DNA of 64,000 bases from positions 1 through 64,000 of the forward strand of contig CAJEXW010000006.1 of assembly GCA_903994525.1 (NCBI GenBank), read 5' to 3'. Source of the stretch: an uncultured Chlorobiaceae bacterium (lineage in GTDB: Bacteria; Bacteroidota; Chlorobiia; Chlorobiales; Chlorobiaceae). Shown here piece by piece: positions 8,077 to 16,275 of the stretch. The position numbers and the translations under genes are program-made. Under the pieces are notes generated by a model. That model had not been told where the DNA came from. It did not search any database and was given only the letters and a program-made list of their open reading frames with translations. Every line of letters starts with the position of its first letter. The first letter of the stretch is position 1.

Positions 8077-8391
8077 ATGAAAAAGATTATCAGTATGATT
8101 ACGGTAGCCGGTGTAGTATTTGGACTTTCACAAATTACTCCAGTTGATGCTGGTGCGGCACAGAGGCAGTCCAAAAATATTTTTTCTGGTATGATGAGCA
8201 ATTTTGTCGATCTTGATGGAGATGGCTTTAATGATAACGCTCTTGATGCTGATGGAGATGGAATTCCGAATGGTCAAGATTCTGATTATGTCAAGCTGGC
8301 AAATTGTACCGCAATTTCATCAGGAACAGGTGTCGGTACAGGTACCTGTGATTCGACAGGGCCAAAAGGTTCAGCCAAGAGAGGGCGCTGA
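8077..8391 (+). CDS. Small secreted protein with DxDGDG loops (104 aa), paralogue of the 156-aa protein
   Basis: Signal peptide about 1-26 (MKKIISMITVAGVVFG core, cleavage near VDAGA). The double loop is D45-L-D-G-D-G and D59-G-D-G-I-P-N-G (about 43-71), nearly identical to the protein at 7261, and the tail ends KGSAKRGR. It lacks the long Gln-rich segment. Two cysteines (77 and 91) flank a Gly/Thr stretch and could form a disulfide after export. Preceded by a sigma-54 promoter and followed by a perfect hairpin. Function unknown. Export and calcium-type loops are what the sequence shows. Confidence 0.8.
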   Translation: MKKIISMITVAGVVFGLSQITPVDAGAAQRQSKNIFSGMMSNFVDLDGDGFNDNALDADGDGIPNGQDSDYVKLANCTAISSGTGVGTGTCDSTGPKGSAKRGR

Positions 8392-8416
8392 GCGACAGTT
8401 GTTTCATTTATTTTTT

Positions 8417-8454
8417 ATCAACTGCGAAAGAGCCTTTTCTCTTTCGCAGTTGAT
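8417..8454 (+). terminator. Perfect 16-bp hairpin between the second and third small-protein genes
   Basis: ATCAACTGCGAAAGAG (8417-8432) pairs exactly with CTCTTTCGCAGTTGAT (8439-8454) around a 6-base loop. No T run follows, so it is a poor intrinsic terminator. It may be a partial terminator or an RNA-stabilising intercistronic hairpin that sets the ratio of upstream to downstream products. Confidence 0.6.
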
Positions 8455-8479
8455 GAGTTACCAGAGGAGGGATTGAACC

Positions 8480-8869
8480 ATGCGCAGTATAAGAGTCATT
8501 ATCTTTGCTTTTCTGACACCGCTTGTTGTAAGCTTTGGGCAAGTAGCCTATGGCGCTGATCAACAAACTGGCCTGGCAGAAAAAGCGGCAGGCAAGGAAG
8601 AGATAACGCAAAGAAACAGCTCTTCCAGAAAACTGAGATTCGTTGATGAAGATGGTGATGGTCTCAATGATCTTATTATAGACAGTAATGGTGATGGTAT
8701 TCCTGATGGCCGTATGCGAGATGGGGCAGGCATACGAAATAATGGCTCAGGAAATGGCACGATGTATTGTCAGGGAGGGGCGGGCACTGTGAATGATGCT
8801 GGTGCCACAAGGGGAGCTGGAGCATCTGCTGGTGGTGGTGGACTGCGTCATCAAAATAACAGGAAATAG
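8480..8869 (+). CDS. Third small secreted protein with DEDGDG/DSNGDG loops and Gly-rich tail (129 aa)
   Basis: Strong ribosome site AGGAGG (8465-8470). Signal peptide about 1-25 (cleavage near VAYGA). The loop region carries F54-V-D-E-D-G-D-G and D68-S-N-G-D-G-I-P-D-G, the same layout as the proteins at 7261 and 8077. The Gly-rich tail (about 83-121) ends LRHQNNRK, so the KGSxKxGR ending is absent. One cysteine at 97. The outer-membrane barrel gene starts 10 bases after its stop, so the two are clearly coupled. No sigma-54 promoter precedes it, and transcription probably arrives through the hairpin from 7984. Function unknown. Confidence 0.8.
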   Translation: MRSIRVIIFAFLTPLVVSFGQVAYGADQQTGLAEKAAGKEEITQRNSSSRKLRFVDEDGDGLNDLIIDSNGDGIPDGRMRDGAGIRNNGSGNGTMYCQGGAGTVNDAGATRGAGASAGGGGLRHQNNRK

Positions 8870-8878
8870 GGGCAAGTC

Positions 8879-10015
8879 ATGAAACAGATGTATCAGAGAA
8901 TCAAGACTCTTGCCTCTTTTTTTTGTATCGTTATGTTACCCTCTGTTGGCTCAGCGCAATGGCAATCTGAAGCCTCTCTCTCAACCAGCATTGAAAGTAA
9001 CGCCCTTCGCAGCTCGATACCCTCAAAGGACCGAATTACAGAAAGGACTCTTTATGTCGCGCATCAGTGGGGCGGAACCGAGTTGAAAGGATTGCTCTCC
9101 TGCCAGCTCAACTCTCTTACTTTTGCTGACCTTGCAGAGCATAACTACTCAGTCCACTCTTTTGGACTGACCGGCCAATACGATTTCGCCCAGAGCGGTT
9201 GGTTGAGAAGTGGTTTACAGGCAAAAATAAGGCAAGGCAGTGAGACATACACCACATTGGATTATAGTGAATTTGAAGGTTTTCTTGATGCAAGGATCCC
9301 TTTTGAAAACTATCTGACCGTCGTGACCGGCTATACGCTTCGCCGGCGAGACTATCGCGTTGTGAGTGAACTCGATAACCGGGAACACCTCCTCTATGGC
9401 GGAGTAACTGTGCCTTTTTCAGATGGCACCTCGGTTACCCTTTTAACTGAGGGAGGGTACAAGTTTTATTCTGTGCCGGTTTCTAATGCGGCCTTGAGTG
9501 GCACTCCCGTAGGTAATGCCGCAAAAGTAGGGCAATGGGTGAATACGGTACGCCTCTCAAGACCCCTCGTTGATAATCTTGGACTGATGGTTTATGGAAG
9601 AGGTCGTAAAAATTTTGGTGACAAGGATGTTTATATCTCAGGATTATCCTCCGGCTACTCTTCTGAAAACGATCTGTATGATGATCGTTATGGTTATGAA
9701 AGTGTTGAGCTTGGCGGCATGCTTTCCTGTCAGCTTGCCCGTACGCTTCTCTTTCGCATAGGGTATGATTATGCCGATAAAAAGTACCAGCAGATGCCAC
9801 TCGATCTTGATGGCAATCTGATTGCCGGTATTGGCAGCAGAGGTGATACCGTTAAACAGTTATGGTGCCGGGCTGAAAAAAGATTTTCATTTTCCGGAAA
9901 TCAGCGACAGCTCACGCTTTACAGTGAGTATACATGGCTCAACAACGATTCAAATGACCCCTCTTTCCGCTATAAGGCATCTTCCATGACCGTCGGGGTT
10001 GATGTCGTCTTCTGA
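8879..10015 (+). CDS. Outer-membrane beta-barrel protein (378 aa)
   Basis: Signal peptide about 1-26 (cleavage near GSAQ). The mature part alternates short amphipathic strands and turns across its whole length (for example ERTLYVAHQW, TSVTLLTEGGYKF, LLFRIGYDYADKKY). It ends in a strand with a C-terminal Phe (SMTVGVDVVF), the usual signal for outer-membrane assembly. The number of strands cannot be fixed by eye; about 14-18 is reasonable. It is co-transcribed with the 129-aa secreted protein. As a working idea it is the outer-membrane partner, channel or anchor of the small secreted proteins. No enzyme motif is seen. Confidence 0.75.
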   Translation: MKQMYQRIKTLASFFCIVMLPSVGSAQWQSEASLSTSIESNALRSSIPSKDRITERTLYVAHQWGGTELKGLLSCQLNSLTFADLAEHNYSVHSFGLTGQYDFAQSGWLRSGLQAKIRQGSETYTTLDYSEFEGFLDARIPFENYLTVVTGYTLRRRDYRVVSELDNREHLLYGGVTVPFSDGTSVTLLTEGGYKFYSVPVSNAALSGTPVGNAAKVGQWVNTVRLSRPLVDNLGLMVYGRGRKNFGDKDVYISGLSSGYSSENDLYDDRYGYESVELGGMLSCQLARTLLFRIGYDYADKKYQQMPLDLDGNLIAGIGSRGDTVKQLWCRAEKRFSFSGNQRQLTLYSEYTWLNNDSNDPSFRYKASSMTVGVDVVF

Positions 10016-10037
10016 CCATGATACCCGTCACCCTTTT

Positions 10038-11423
10038 CTACAGTTGTTTTTTCGCCTCCGCAATCTGGTGTGCTACGGAGTCAAAGGAGCAACTGCCGTG
10101 CGTCTTTTTTGAGTTGACACTGGCATCCGCTTGAAGGCAGTCGTAAATATCCGTATCAATCACCTCCGAAAACTCCCTGAACTTTTCAACAGGAATGTGT
10201 GGCAGGGTGGTCTCCGAAGCGATACTCCAGGTGACAATTTTTCCGGTAATACGGTGCGCATCACGGAATGGAATCTGCTTGCGAACAAGATATTCGGCTA
10301 TCTCTGTGGCGAGGCTGAGATCCTCTGCCGTCAGTTTGGCCAGCCGCTCCTCCTTCAGCTTGGTATGCTCAAGCAGTTTTGCAAAGATGGTGACGCTGCC
10401 GATGGTTGTCTCTGCGCTGTCAAACAGCGGCTGTTTGTCCTCCTGCATGTCGCGGTTATAGGAGAGCGGGAGCCCCTTCATGATGGTGAGCATGGCCATC
10501 AGGTTGCCGTACACCCTGCCGGTTTTACCCCTCACCAGCTCGGCAATATCGGCATTTTTCTTTTGCGGCATAAGTGAAGAGCCTGTGGCAAAGGCATCGC
10601 TGATCTCAAGGTAGCCAAATTCGTAGGAACTCCAGAGAATCAGATCTTCGGCAAAGCGCGAGAGGTGCATCATGATGACCGAACAGGCCGAGATAAACTC
10701 AATGATGATATCGCGATCGCTCACGGCATCGATGCTGTTGGCAAACATATCGTCAAAACCGAGGAGCACCGCCGATCTTTCAGGGTTGAGGGGGAGTGTA
10801 CTGCCAGCAAAGGCGGCGGCACCAAGAGGGGAGATGTTCACCCGTTTCATAAGGTCGTGCAGACGCTGACGGTCGCGGCTGAACATATTGAAATAGGCCA
10901 TGTAGTAGTGGCCAGCAGAGATGGGCTGCGCCCGTTGCAGGTGGGTATAACCAAAAATGATGGTTGTCTGATAGCACTCCGCTTTTTCAACAAGAACCTT
11001 TAACATGCCACCAAGTGTCTCCTGGAGTTCCGTAATCTGGCGGCGCAAATAGAGTCGGGTATCCGTGGCAACCTGATCGTTACGGCTTCTGCCGGAATGC
11101 AGTTTACCCGCAGTTGCGCCAATTTTTTCCTTCAGCCGATTCTCAATAACTGTATGAATATCCTCATCCTCCCAGTGAGGGAGCAGAGCGCCGCTCGATA
11201 GCTCCTCCTCAATTTCCCAGAGTCCGGCAATGATCTCTCCGGCCTCTTCACCACTGACGATACCCTCTTCGGCAAGCATGGTGACATGGGCAATCGAGCC
11301 CTGAATATCTTCACGATAGAGCTTTTTGTCGACATGAACCGACGAGGAAAAGAGAAGCGCATCGCGATCAAAAGGCAGTGAAAATCGGCTCTGCCAAAGT
11401 AATTCCTTTGTATTGCTGCTCAT
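10038..11423 (-). CDS. argH: Argininosuccinate lyase
   Basis: Last step of arginine synthesis: splits argininosuccinate to arginine and fumarate in the cytosol. The fumarase/aspartase-superfamily signature [10 protein letters not shown] is present, together with the N-terminal [12 protein letters not shown] block and the [10 protein letters not shown] block that carries the active-site His. The length of 461 aa is typical. It is apart from the argC-G operon at 17-23 kb and convergent with the outer-membrane barrel gene (22-base gap). I saw no ARG-box-like site directly upstream. Confidence 0.95.
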   Translation of the reverse strand: MSSNTKELLWQSRFSLPFDRDALLFSSSVHVDKKLYREDIQGSIAHVTMLAEEGIVSGEEAGEIIAGLWEIEEELSSGALLPHWEDEDIHTVIENRLKEKIGATAGKLHSGRSRNDQVATDTRLYLRRQITELQETLGGMLKVLVEKAECYQTTIIFGYTHLQRAQPISAGHYYMAYFNMFSRDRQRLHDLMKRVNISPLGAAAFAGSTLPLNPERSAVLLGFDDMFANSIDAVSDRDIIIEFISACSVIMMHLSRFAEDLILWSSYEFGYLEISDAFATGSSLMPQKKNADIAELVRGKTGRVYGNLMAMLTIMKGLPLSYNRDMQEDKQPLFDSAETTIGSVTIFAKLLEHTKLKEERLAKLTAEDLSLATEIAEYLVRKQIPFRDAHRITGKIVTWSIASETTLPHIPVEKFREFSEVIDTDIYDCLQADASVNSKKTHGSCSFDSVAHQIAEAKKQL

Positions 11424-11577
11424 AAGAATATCAGATGTGGTGAAAGAGAATCTGATCCCAAAATAGTAAATTTTGCCTTATTGCCTCAGGGTGATGCGCC
11501 CGCTATAACCGGAAGGGCGGTGTACGGTTACAGAACTCTTCCTGCAAAGATTTATTCTTTTTTTTGCACATTGAAAC

Positions 11578-13461
11578 ATGAAACAATCGCATCACATAAC
11601 AGGAAGGCTGGGCAGAAATATGCTGGCGTTTTTTTATACTATTTTCAGAAAAAGCAGATATTTTAAGGGCAATTCGCAGCAATTTTTTCGTTTGAGCCTT
11701 GATTATCTGCTCGTTCAACTGAATCTGAATCAAGATATTCCGTTTCTTCTTGTTGCGGTATGTGTGGGGCTTTTGACCGGCTATGTCGCAGTGGTATTTC
11801 ATGATGCCATTATGACGATCAGCTCCATGATTTTTGCCGACCTTCGAATATTTGGTAAAAATACGCTCATCGACACCTACTGGATGGTTATCCTTCCCTT
11901 CATTCCCGCACTTGGCGGTCTGCTTGTTGGTCTGTACAATACCTTTGTGGTGAAGTCAAGACCTGGACATGGCCTTGCCTCTGTTATCAAAGCCGTTGCT
12001 CAAAATGATGGTATTATTGAGCACAAACTATGGATTCATAAAACGATAACATCGGTCTTAAGTATTGGTTCAGGTGGTGGCGGCGGACGTGAAGCACCGA
12101 TTGTCCAGGTTGGTGCTGCCATTGGTTCGACGGTAGCTCAGATGTTGCGATTTTCGCCAAACAAAACCCGTACACTGCTTGGTTGCGGCGCTGCCGCAGG
12201 TCTTGCGGCTGTTTTTAACGCGCCTATTGGCGGTGTCATGTTTGCCGTTGAGGTGCTGCTCGGTGACTTCAGCGTTAAAACATTCAGCCCCATTGTCATT
12301 GCGGCTGTTATTGGTACCGTACTATCAAGAAGTTTTTTAGGTAACTCTCCAATGTTTCAGGTACCTGAATACACACTGGTATCAAATACCGAACTGCTCT
12401 TCTACTGTCTGCTTGGCATCCTTGCCGGTCTTTCAGCGGTGATGTTCATCAAGGTCTATTACGCCATTGAGGAGTGGCTCCAAAGAGTTGAAAAACAATG
12501 GAAGATACCTCTCTGGGCCATGCCGGCTATAGGCGGGCTTATGAGTGGCGTTATCTGCATCTGGCTTCCCGGTCTGTACGGATTTTCCTATGATGCCATC
12601 AATCATGCGGTTCACGGCACTGAAAGCTGGACAAACATGATTGGAATTTACCTGTTCAAGCCGATTGTTGCCGGTCTCAGTATCGGTTCTGGGGGATCGG
12701 GGGGGATGTTTGCGCCGGCAATGAAAATGGGTGCCATGCTTGGAGGGATGTTTGGCAATATTGTTCATGCGGTTTTTCCATCTCTTACCGCCACCTCAGG
12801 CGCTTATGCGCTTGTTGGCATGGGAGCATTGACGGCAGGTATTATGAGGGCACCGTTGACCGTCATTCTTATTCTTTTTGAGGTGACTGGTCAATATGAG
12901 ATTGTGTTGCCTATTATGTTTGCGGCTGTTACCTCTTCGCTGATTGCCCGGCTTGCCTATCGTCATAGCATGGAGAGCTATGTGCTTGAAAAAGAAGGGG
13001 TCAGGCTGGGGTTTGGCATTGCACTTTCGGTGGCCGAACATATCACTATTTCCGATATCATGAAAACAGACTATGTGAAATTCATCGAGTCAGAAAACGC
13101 CAGAACGATGATCGATGTTTTTTTCAATACACCAGAGTCAACTTTTCTGGTGACTGATGATAATGGTCTTTTTTCTGGAATTATCAGCCTTGATGAAATG
13201 AGAATGCTGCTTAAGGAAGATGTGCTTGTAGGTTTGATTGCAGCGGATATTGTGAAAAAAGATGTTCCCAGACTGTATAACACCTCTAAACTTGATGAAG
13301 CGCTTAAACTTTTTGAAATTTCGGATTACGACGTTCTGCCGGTGCTGGATACCAGAAGCAGCACCCTGTTGGGCGTGGTCCGCCAGGAGGAGGCTTTTGC
13401 CTATTATCGCAAGCAGCTCAATCTGTACGGATCGGACCAGTATGAAGGGGCGAGAAGCTGA
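11578..13461 (+). CDS. ClC-family chloride channel/transporter with C-terminal CBS domains
   Basis: 627 aa. An N-terminal membrane domain (about 45-460) carries the ClC anion-pathway motifs: GSGGGGGREAPIVQ, which keeps the gating Glu in the GREAP loop, and GSGGSGGMFAPAMKMG. The cytosolic tail (about 490-620) contains two CBS-like segments (ISDIMKTDYVKFIE and the region around DYDVLPVLDTRS), which usually bind adenosine nucleotides. Bacterial members exchange Cl- for H+ or act as channels; which one applies cannot be told here. The first 40 or so residues before TM1 are basic and poorly conserved, so the exact start is uncertain. Confidence 0.9.
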   Translation: MKQSHHITGRLGRNMLAFFYTIFRKSRYFKGNSQQFFRLSLDYLLVQLNLNQDIPFLLVAVCVGLLTGYVAVVFHDAIMTISSMIFADLRIFGKNTLIDTYWMVILPFIPALGGLLVGLYNTFVVKSRPGHGLASVIKAVAQNDGIIEHKLWIHKTITSVLSIGSGGGGGREAPIVQVGAAIGSTVAQMLRFSPNKTRTLLGCGAAAGLAAVFNAPIGGVMFAVEVLLGDFSVKTFSPIVIAAVIGTVLSRSFLGNSPMFQVPEYTLVSNTELLFYCLLGILAGLSAVMFIKVYYAIEEWLQRVEKQWKIPLWAMPAIGGLMSGVICIWLPGLYGFSYDAINHAVHGTESWTNMIGIYLFKPIVAGLSIGSGGSGGMFAPAMKMGAMLGGMFGNIVHAVFPSLTATSGAYALVGMGALTAGIMRAPLTVILILFEVTGQYEIVLPIMFAAVTSSLIARLAYRHSMESYVLEKEGVRLGFGIALSVAEHITISDIMKTDYVKFIESENARTMIDVFFNTPESTFLVTDDNGLFSGIISLDEMRMLLKEDVLVGLIAADIVKKDVPRLYNTSKLDEALKLFEISDYDVLPVLDTRSSTLLGVVRQEEAFAYYRKQLNLYGSDQYEGARS

Positions 13462-13632
13462 CCTGTTTTTCAGCACATAGGGCAAGTATAATGCTGGATT
13501 TCTGATACCCTCATGGCGAGTCTTTGCTCTCTATCCGTTTCGAACAGTAATTTCCTCTCCGCACAAATAGAATACATCTGTTGTCTTTGCAACATCATAC
13601 AGTTTTGTGTATCGAACAATATATTTGTAGTT

Positions 13633-14040
13633 CTATCGTTCCCACGAGTCCGAAATTGCATTGCCAAACTTGATGACCGTCGAGAATGGCTGAATATTAA
13701 GGTAGGTCCCTATTCCAAAAAAGAGAGCAAGAATGACGATAGCGAGCAGCTCTACAGGGTATTTAAGACCTTCGCCGCTCTTTGATTTCAGGTAGCAGAG
13801 AAATGCTTTCCAGTTGATTACAAAGAGGTGAAAAACCGAGAGGATGATAAACGCAAATCCGAAAAGAGTATGCTGGTTATGCCATCCCCTTTTTGTCAGA
13901 CCTATCATCCTCCAGTCTGTCCAGTTTGCAACCCTCCCATGAGGAGAGATATAAAGAATCAATCCCGAAACCAGCATCATTACCAATGCTATGAAAAGCC
14001 CGAAGCTTGTAAAAACCCGCCAACTCACTGTTTTTTTCAT
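13633..14040 (-). CDS. DUF4405-like membrane protein, possible heme-b subunit
   Basis: Start chosen at 14040 (MKKTVSWRVF) because its ATG overlaps the TGA of the diheme cytochrome gene (ATGA); an ATG at 14082 adds 14 residues. 135 aa with four hydrophobic helices. Histidines lie at helix ends, notably WHNQHTLFGF and SVFHLFVINW, the pattern of DUF4405/cytochrome b561-like proteins. With the upstream diheme c-type cytochrome it could form a small quinol-to-cytochrome electron-transfer pair. Heme binding is inferred from the His placement and the partner. Confidence 0.65.
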   Translation of the reverse strand: MKKTVSWRVFTSFGLFIALVMMLVSGLILYISPHGRVANWTDWRMIGLTKRGWHNQHTLFGFAFIILSVFHLFVINWKAFLCYLKSKSGEGLKYPVELLAIVILALFFGIGTYLNIQPFSTVIKFGNAISDSWER

Positions 14041-14273
14041 GGCTTGGTGATTGTTGGTATCCATTGCCTGGTCGTGTGACATACAGAGCAGTTGGCTTGC
14101 GACTGGCGGTGTAGATTGTCATCCGGCTGGTCACGCTTATGACATCTTATGCACTGCGCTGACGCTTTTAGCCTGCTGTGATCAAATGCTGCCAGAAGAA
14201 TGGGGCGTTCAGCAGCATAGACGACAGAGGTGAACAACCATCCCAGACTTATCATCAGTAAACACTTTTTCAT
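14037..14273 (-). CDS. Small periplasmic diheme c-type cytochrome (78 aa)
   Basis: Signal peptide about 1-20 (cleavage near VVYA), then two c-heme attachment motifs, CIRCH and CSVCH, about 23 residues apart in a chain of under 60 mature residues. Extra His (for example DHSRLKAS and LHRQSQ) may be distal ligands. It ends with TGA overlapping the start of the DUF4405-like gene, so the two are translationally coupled. It is shorter than most annotated diheme cytochromes. Resemblance to NapB/NapC-type mini-hemes is possible, but no family is claimed. Confidence 0.75.
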   Translation of the reverse strand: MKKCLLMISLGWLFTSVVYAAERPILLAAFDHSRLKASAQCIRCHKRDQPDDNLHRQSQANCSVCHTTRQWIPTITKP

Positions 14274-14483
14274 GATTCATAGGGTTCAAAAAGTTAAACA
14301 AAAAGCATCGATTTTTTGCTGGTATCAGTATTTTTGGGGTAATGATACTACTTGATATGACGATCATTTCAGATGAATCTTGCATTATTTCTTGATTTTC
14401 CTCCCTTTTCCATTGTTTCGAAAAAAGCAAGACTTCCCGTTAAAAACTTTTTCTGTTCAACAAAATTTTTTGGAAATAAGTCG

Positions 14484-14529
14484 TTGACCTTTTGATGAAA
14501 TTTTGTACTATAATACCATTACGGGGTAT
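14484..14529 (+). promoter_or_regulatory. Strong sigma-70-type promoter with overlapping ATACC...GGTAT dyad, upstream of the rhodanese gene
   Basis: TTGACC (14484-14489), 19-base spacer, TATAAT (14509-14514). A 17-bp pseudo-palindrome ATACC-N7-GGTAT (14513-14529, right arm GGGGTAT) overlaps and follows the -10. This resembles operators of CsoR/CstR-type repressors, some of which control rhodanese genes; that link is inference. The rest of the 368-base gap (14274-14641) shows no gene. The start codon is 113 bases after the dyad. Confidence 0.55.
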
Positions 14530-14641
14530 AGGTATATGTTTCATTTTCATGCTCCAGTTCGTCAATTTAAGAGAACCCCCTTGCTTATTCGATCATCATG
14601 GATGAGGATGGGATAACACATTTCAGATAAACAGATAAGCC

Positions 14642-15016
14642 ATGAAAAGTAGTTTTGAAGTTACACCAAAAGCGGCCCTTGCCCTGATTCAAAAGGGGGC
14701 ATTGCTTGTTGATATCCGCGAGCCGCGTGAAATTGCTGAAAAGTCATTTGATCTTCCTGACGTTATTCCGATTCCTTTGGGTGAATTCAAAACACGGTTT
14801 CAGGAAATACCTGCAAATCGTCAGGTCATCATGGCCTGCCACAGTGGAGGTCGCAGCATTATGGCTACCCGTTTTCTTGTAAGCAAGGGATACGGCAAAG
14901 TGATGAATATGCAGAACGGCATAGCGGGCTGGGATAAAGAGGGGCTTCCGATCAGGAAAAAAACGAAGCAAACAGCAGGAGCGAAGCTGCTACAGATGTT
15001 TGGGAAAAAATCATAA
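14642..15016 (+). CDS. Single-domain rhodanese (sulfurtransferase)
   Basis: 124 aa. Rhodanese fold with VDIREPREI near the start (CH2A-like) and the active-site loop ACHSGGRS, in which the Cys carries the persulfide. The fold ends with NMQNGIAGWDKEGLPI, followed by a basic tail. It would move sulfane sulfur between thiosulfate or persulfide and an acceptor, plausible in a sulfur oxidiser. It is convergent with a DUF2892 gene, the domain that is fused to rhodanese in YgaP-type proteins, so the two may act together. Confidence 0.9.
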   Translation: MKSSFEVTPKAALALIQKGALLVDIREPREIAEKSFDLPDVIPIPLGEFKTRFQEIPANRQVIMACHSGGRSIMATRFLVSKGYGKVMNMQNGIAGWDKEGLPIRKKTKQTAGAKLLQMFGKKS

Positions 15017-15149
15017 TGGAGGAGCAGAGACTACCGTTCATGAATCGCAATAGCCCGTGAGGATTGATACGACTCCAGGTTTCCACTGCATTTGAATAAC
15101 CCTCACTTCTTGTGTAAACGAGAGAGAGGGTTACTTACCGTCTACCATT

Positions 15150-15353
15150 TTACTTGAATGCTGGACCTGGAACCACGCCGACAGCCTTGAGGATTTTGGC
15201 CAGAGGGCAAAAGCCTGTAAAGCCTGCCTGAAAAAGGTTTGCTCCCACAAAACCGGTAAACCAGAGCCAGTTCGGGTTGTGCCAGAGAGAGAGTACGACG
15301 CTTGAAAGCACAAAAATGCCTGCAATTGCAAAGACTAAACGATCAATATTCAT
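15150..15353 (-). CDS. DUF2892 (YgaP transmembrane-type) small membrane protein
   Basis: 67 aa that begins [12 protein letters not shown], has two short hydrophobic helices ([17 protein letters not shown] and [17 protein letters not shown]), and then the family ending [12 protein letters not shown] with a single Cys. In E. coli YgaP this helix pair anchors a rhodanese domain. Here a separate rhodanese gene lies 134 bases away in convergent orientation. Confidence 0.85.
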   Translation of the reverse strand: MNIDRLVFAIAGIFVLSSVVLSLWHNPNWLWFTGFVGANLFQAGFTGFCPLAKILKAVGVVPGPAFK

Positions 15354-15437
15354 AAAAATAATTGTTTAAGGTTTAAAGAATATGGATTAAGGAGCTTTAT
15401 CGCCAGGGGTTCGGCCTGTACAAATGGTTTTACTCTC

Positions 15438-16109
15438 TCAATGATCACCTGGTCGCTGATGCTTTTTTTTTGCAGTAACCAGAAAGACGGGGTACACTGC
15501 GCTTATGCCTGCTCTGTTTGTTTTGTTGAAGGTGTAAATGGTTTCAAAGGAGGTGACCTCAAGACCGGCAGCATTCAGTAAGAGAGCAAGCTCTCTTCGA
15601 TCAAATCCGTGGTGAACTTTTTCAAGAGGATCATCATGAAACAAACCATCTTCCGCATCGAGATCAGCCAGTGCCAGCGTGCCTCCCGGAGAGAGAAGAT
15701 TGGTGAGTCGGGAGAGAAATCCTGCGGTCTCATCAATATGGTGAAGCGTCATACTGCTGAAAATCAGCTCAAAGCTTTGGTGATTCAAGTGAGTTTCAGA
15801 TGGTGAAGAGAGATTGGTACAGCTTGCTTCAATGTTCTCAATGCCTGAATGCCTGATTTTCTCCTTGAGCACGGCGAGCATCTCCCGGGAGGTATCAATT
15901 GCGGTAAGTGCTTTCACCAGAAGAGCAATTTCCATGGAGAGGAGACCTGTACCGCACCCGAACTCCATCGCACACATGGTTTTATCGGGGTTTGTTGCTG
16001 TCACGATTGCTTTGGCCACACAGTGCGCGACAGCTCTTCGTTGGGGATTTTTATCCCACTCGGCAGCCTCGCGATTAAATTTTTCAGAGCTGTTCCAGTT
16101 GCCTGACAT
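15438..16109 (-). CDS. Class I SAM-dependent methyltransferase
   Basis: Start taken at 16109 (MSGNWNSSEKFNREAAEWD), which begins the conserved part; the frame is open to 16196. 223 aa. SAM-binding motif I is MEFGCGTGLLS, motif II region is LTAIDTSREMLAVL, and SSMTLHHIDE follows, as in UbiE/Methyltransf_11-type enzymes. The substrate is unknown. The C-terminal part (FETIYTFNKTNRAG) resembles small-molecule methyltransferases. It stands alone between DUF2892 and OsmC genes on the same strand. Confidence 0.8.
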   Translation of the reverse strand: MSGNWNSSEKFNREAAEWDKNPQRRAVAHCVAKAIVTATNPDKTMCAMEFGCGTGLLSMEIALLVKALTAIDTSREMLAVLKEKIRHSGIENIEASCTNLSSPSETHLNHQSFELIFSSMTLHHIDETAGFLSRLTNLLSPGGTLALADLDAEDGLFHDDPLEKVHHGFDRRELALLLNAAGLEVTSFETIYTFNKTNRAGISAVYPVFLVTAKKKHQRPGDH

Positions 16110-16275
16110 AGAGTAAATGGGTAAAATATTGTAAAACTTGCAAGCGGCATTCAGCGTCCCATGGCTTTTGCGATGTGACCTTTTATTGCTGATCACTCAG
16201 TTCCAACCGAAGCCGCCGTATCACGAACAGTGTTATATCCAGAGACACACAACACTGTTTTCGCCAATTTTTGCT

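Noticed and set aside
8755..8769. TGGCACG followed by TTG as a third sigma-54 promoter before the barrel gene
   Set aside because: The spacer is one base too long (sigma-54 elements tolerate no change), it lies inside a coding region, and no dyad pair is upstream.
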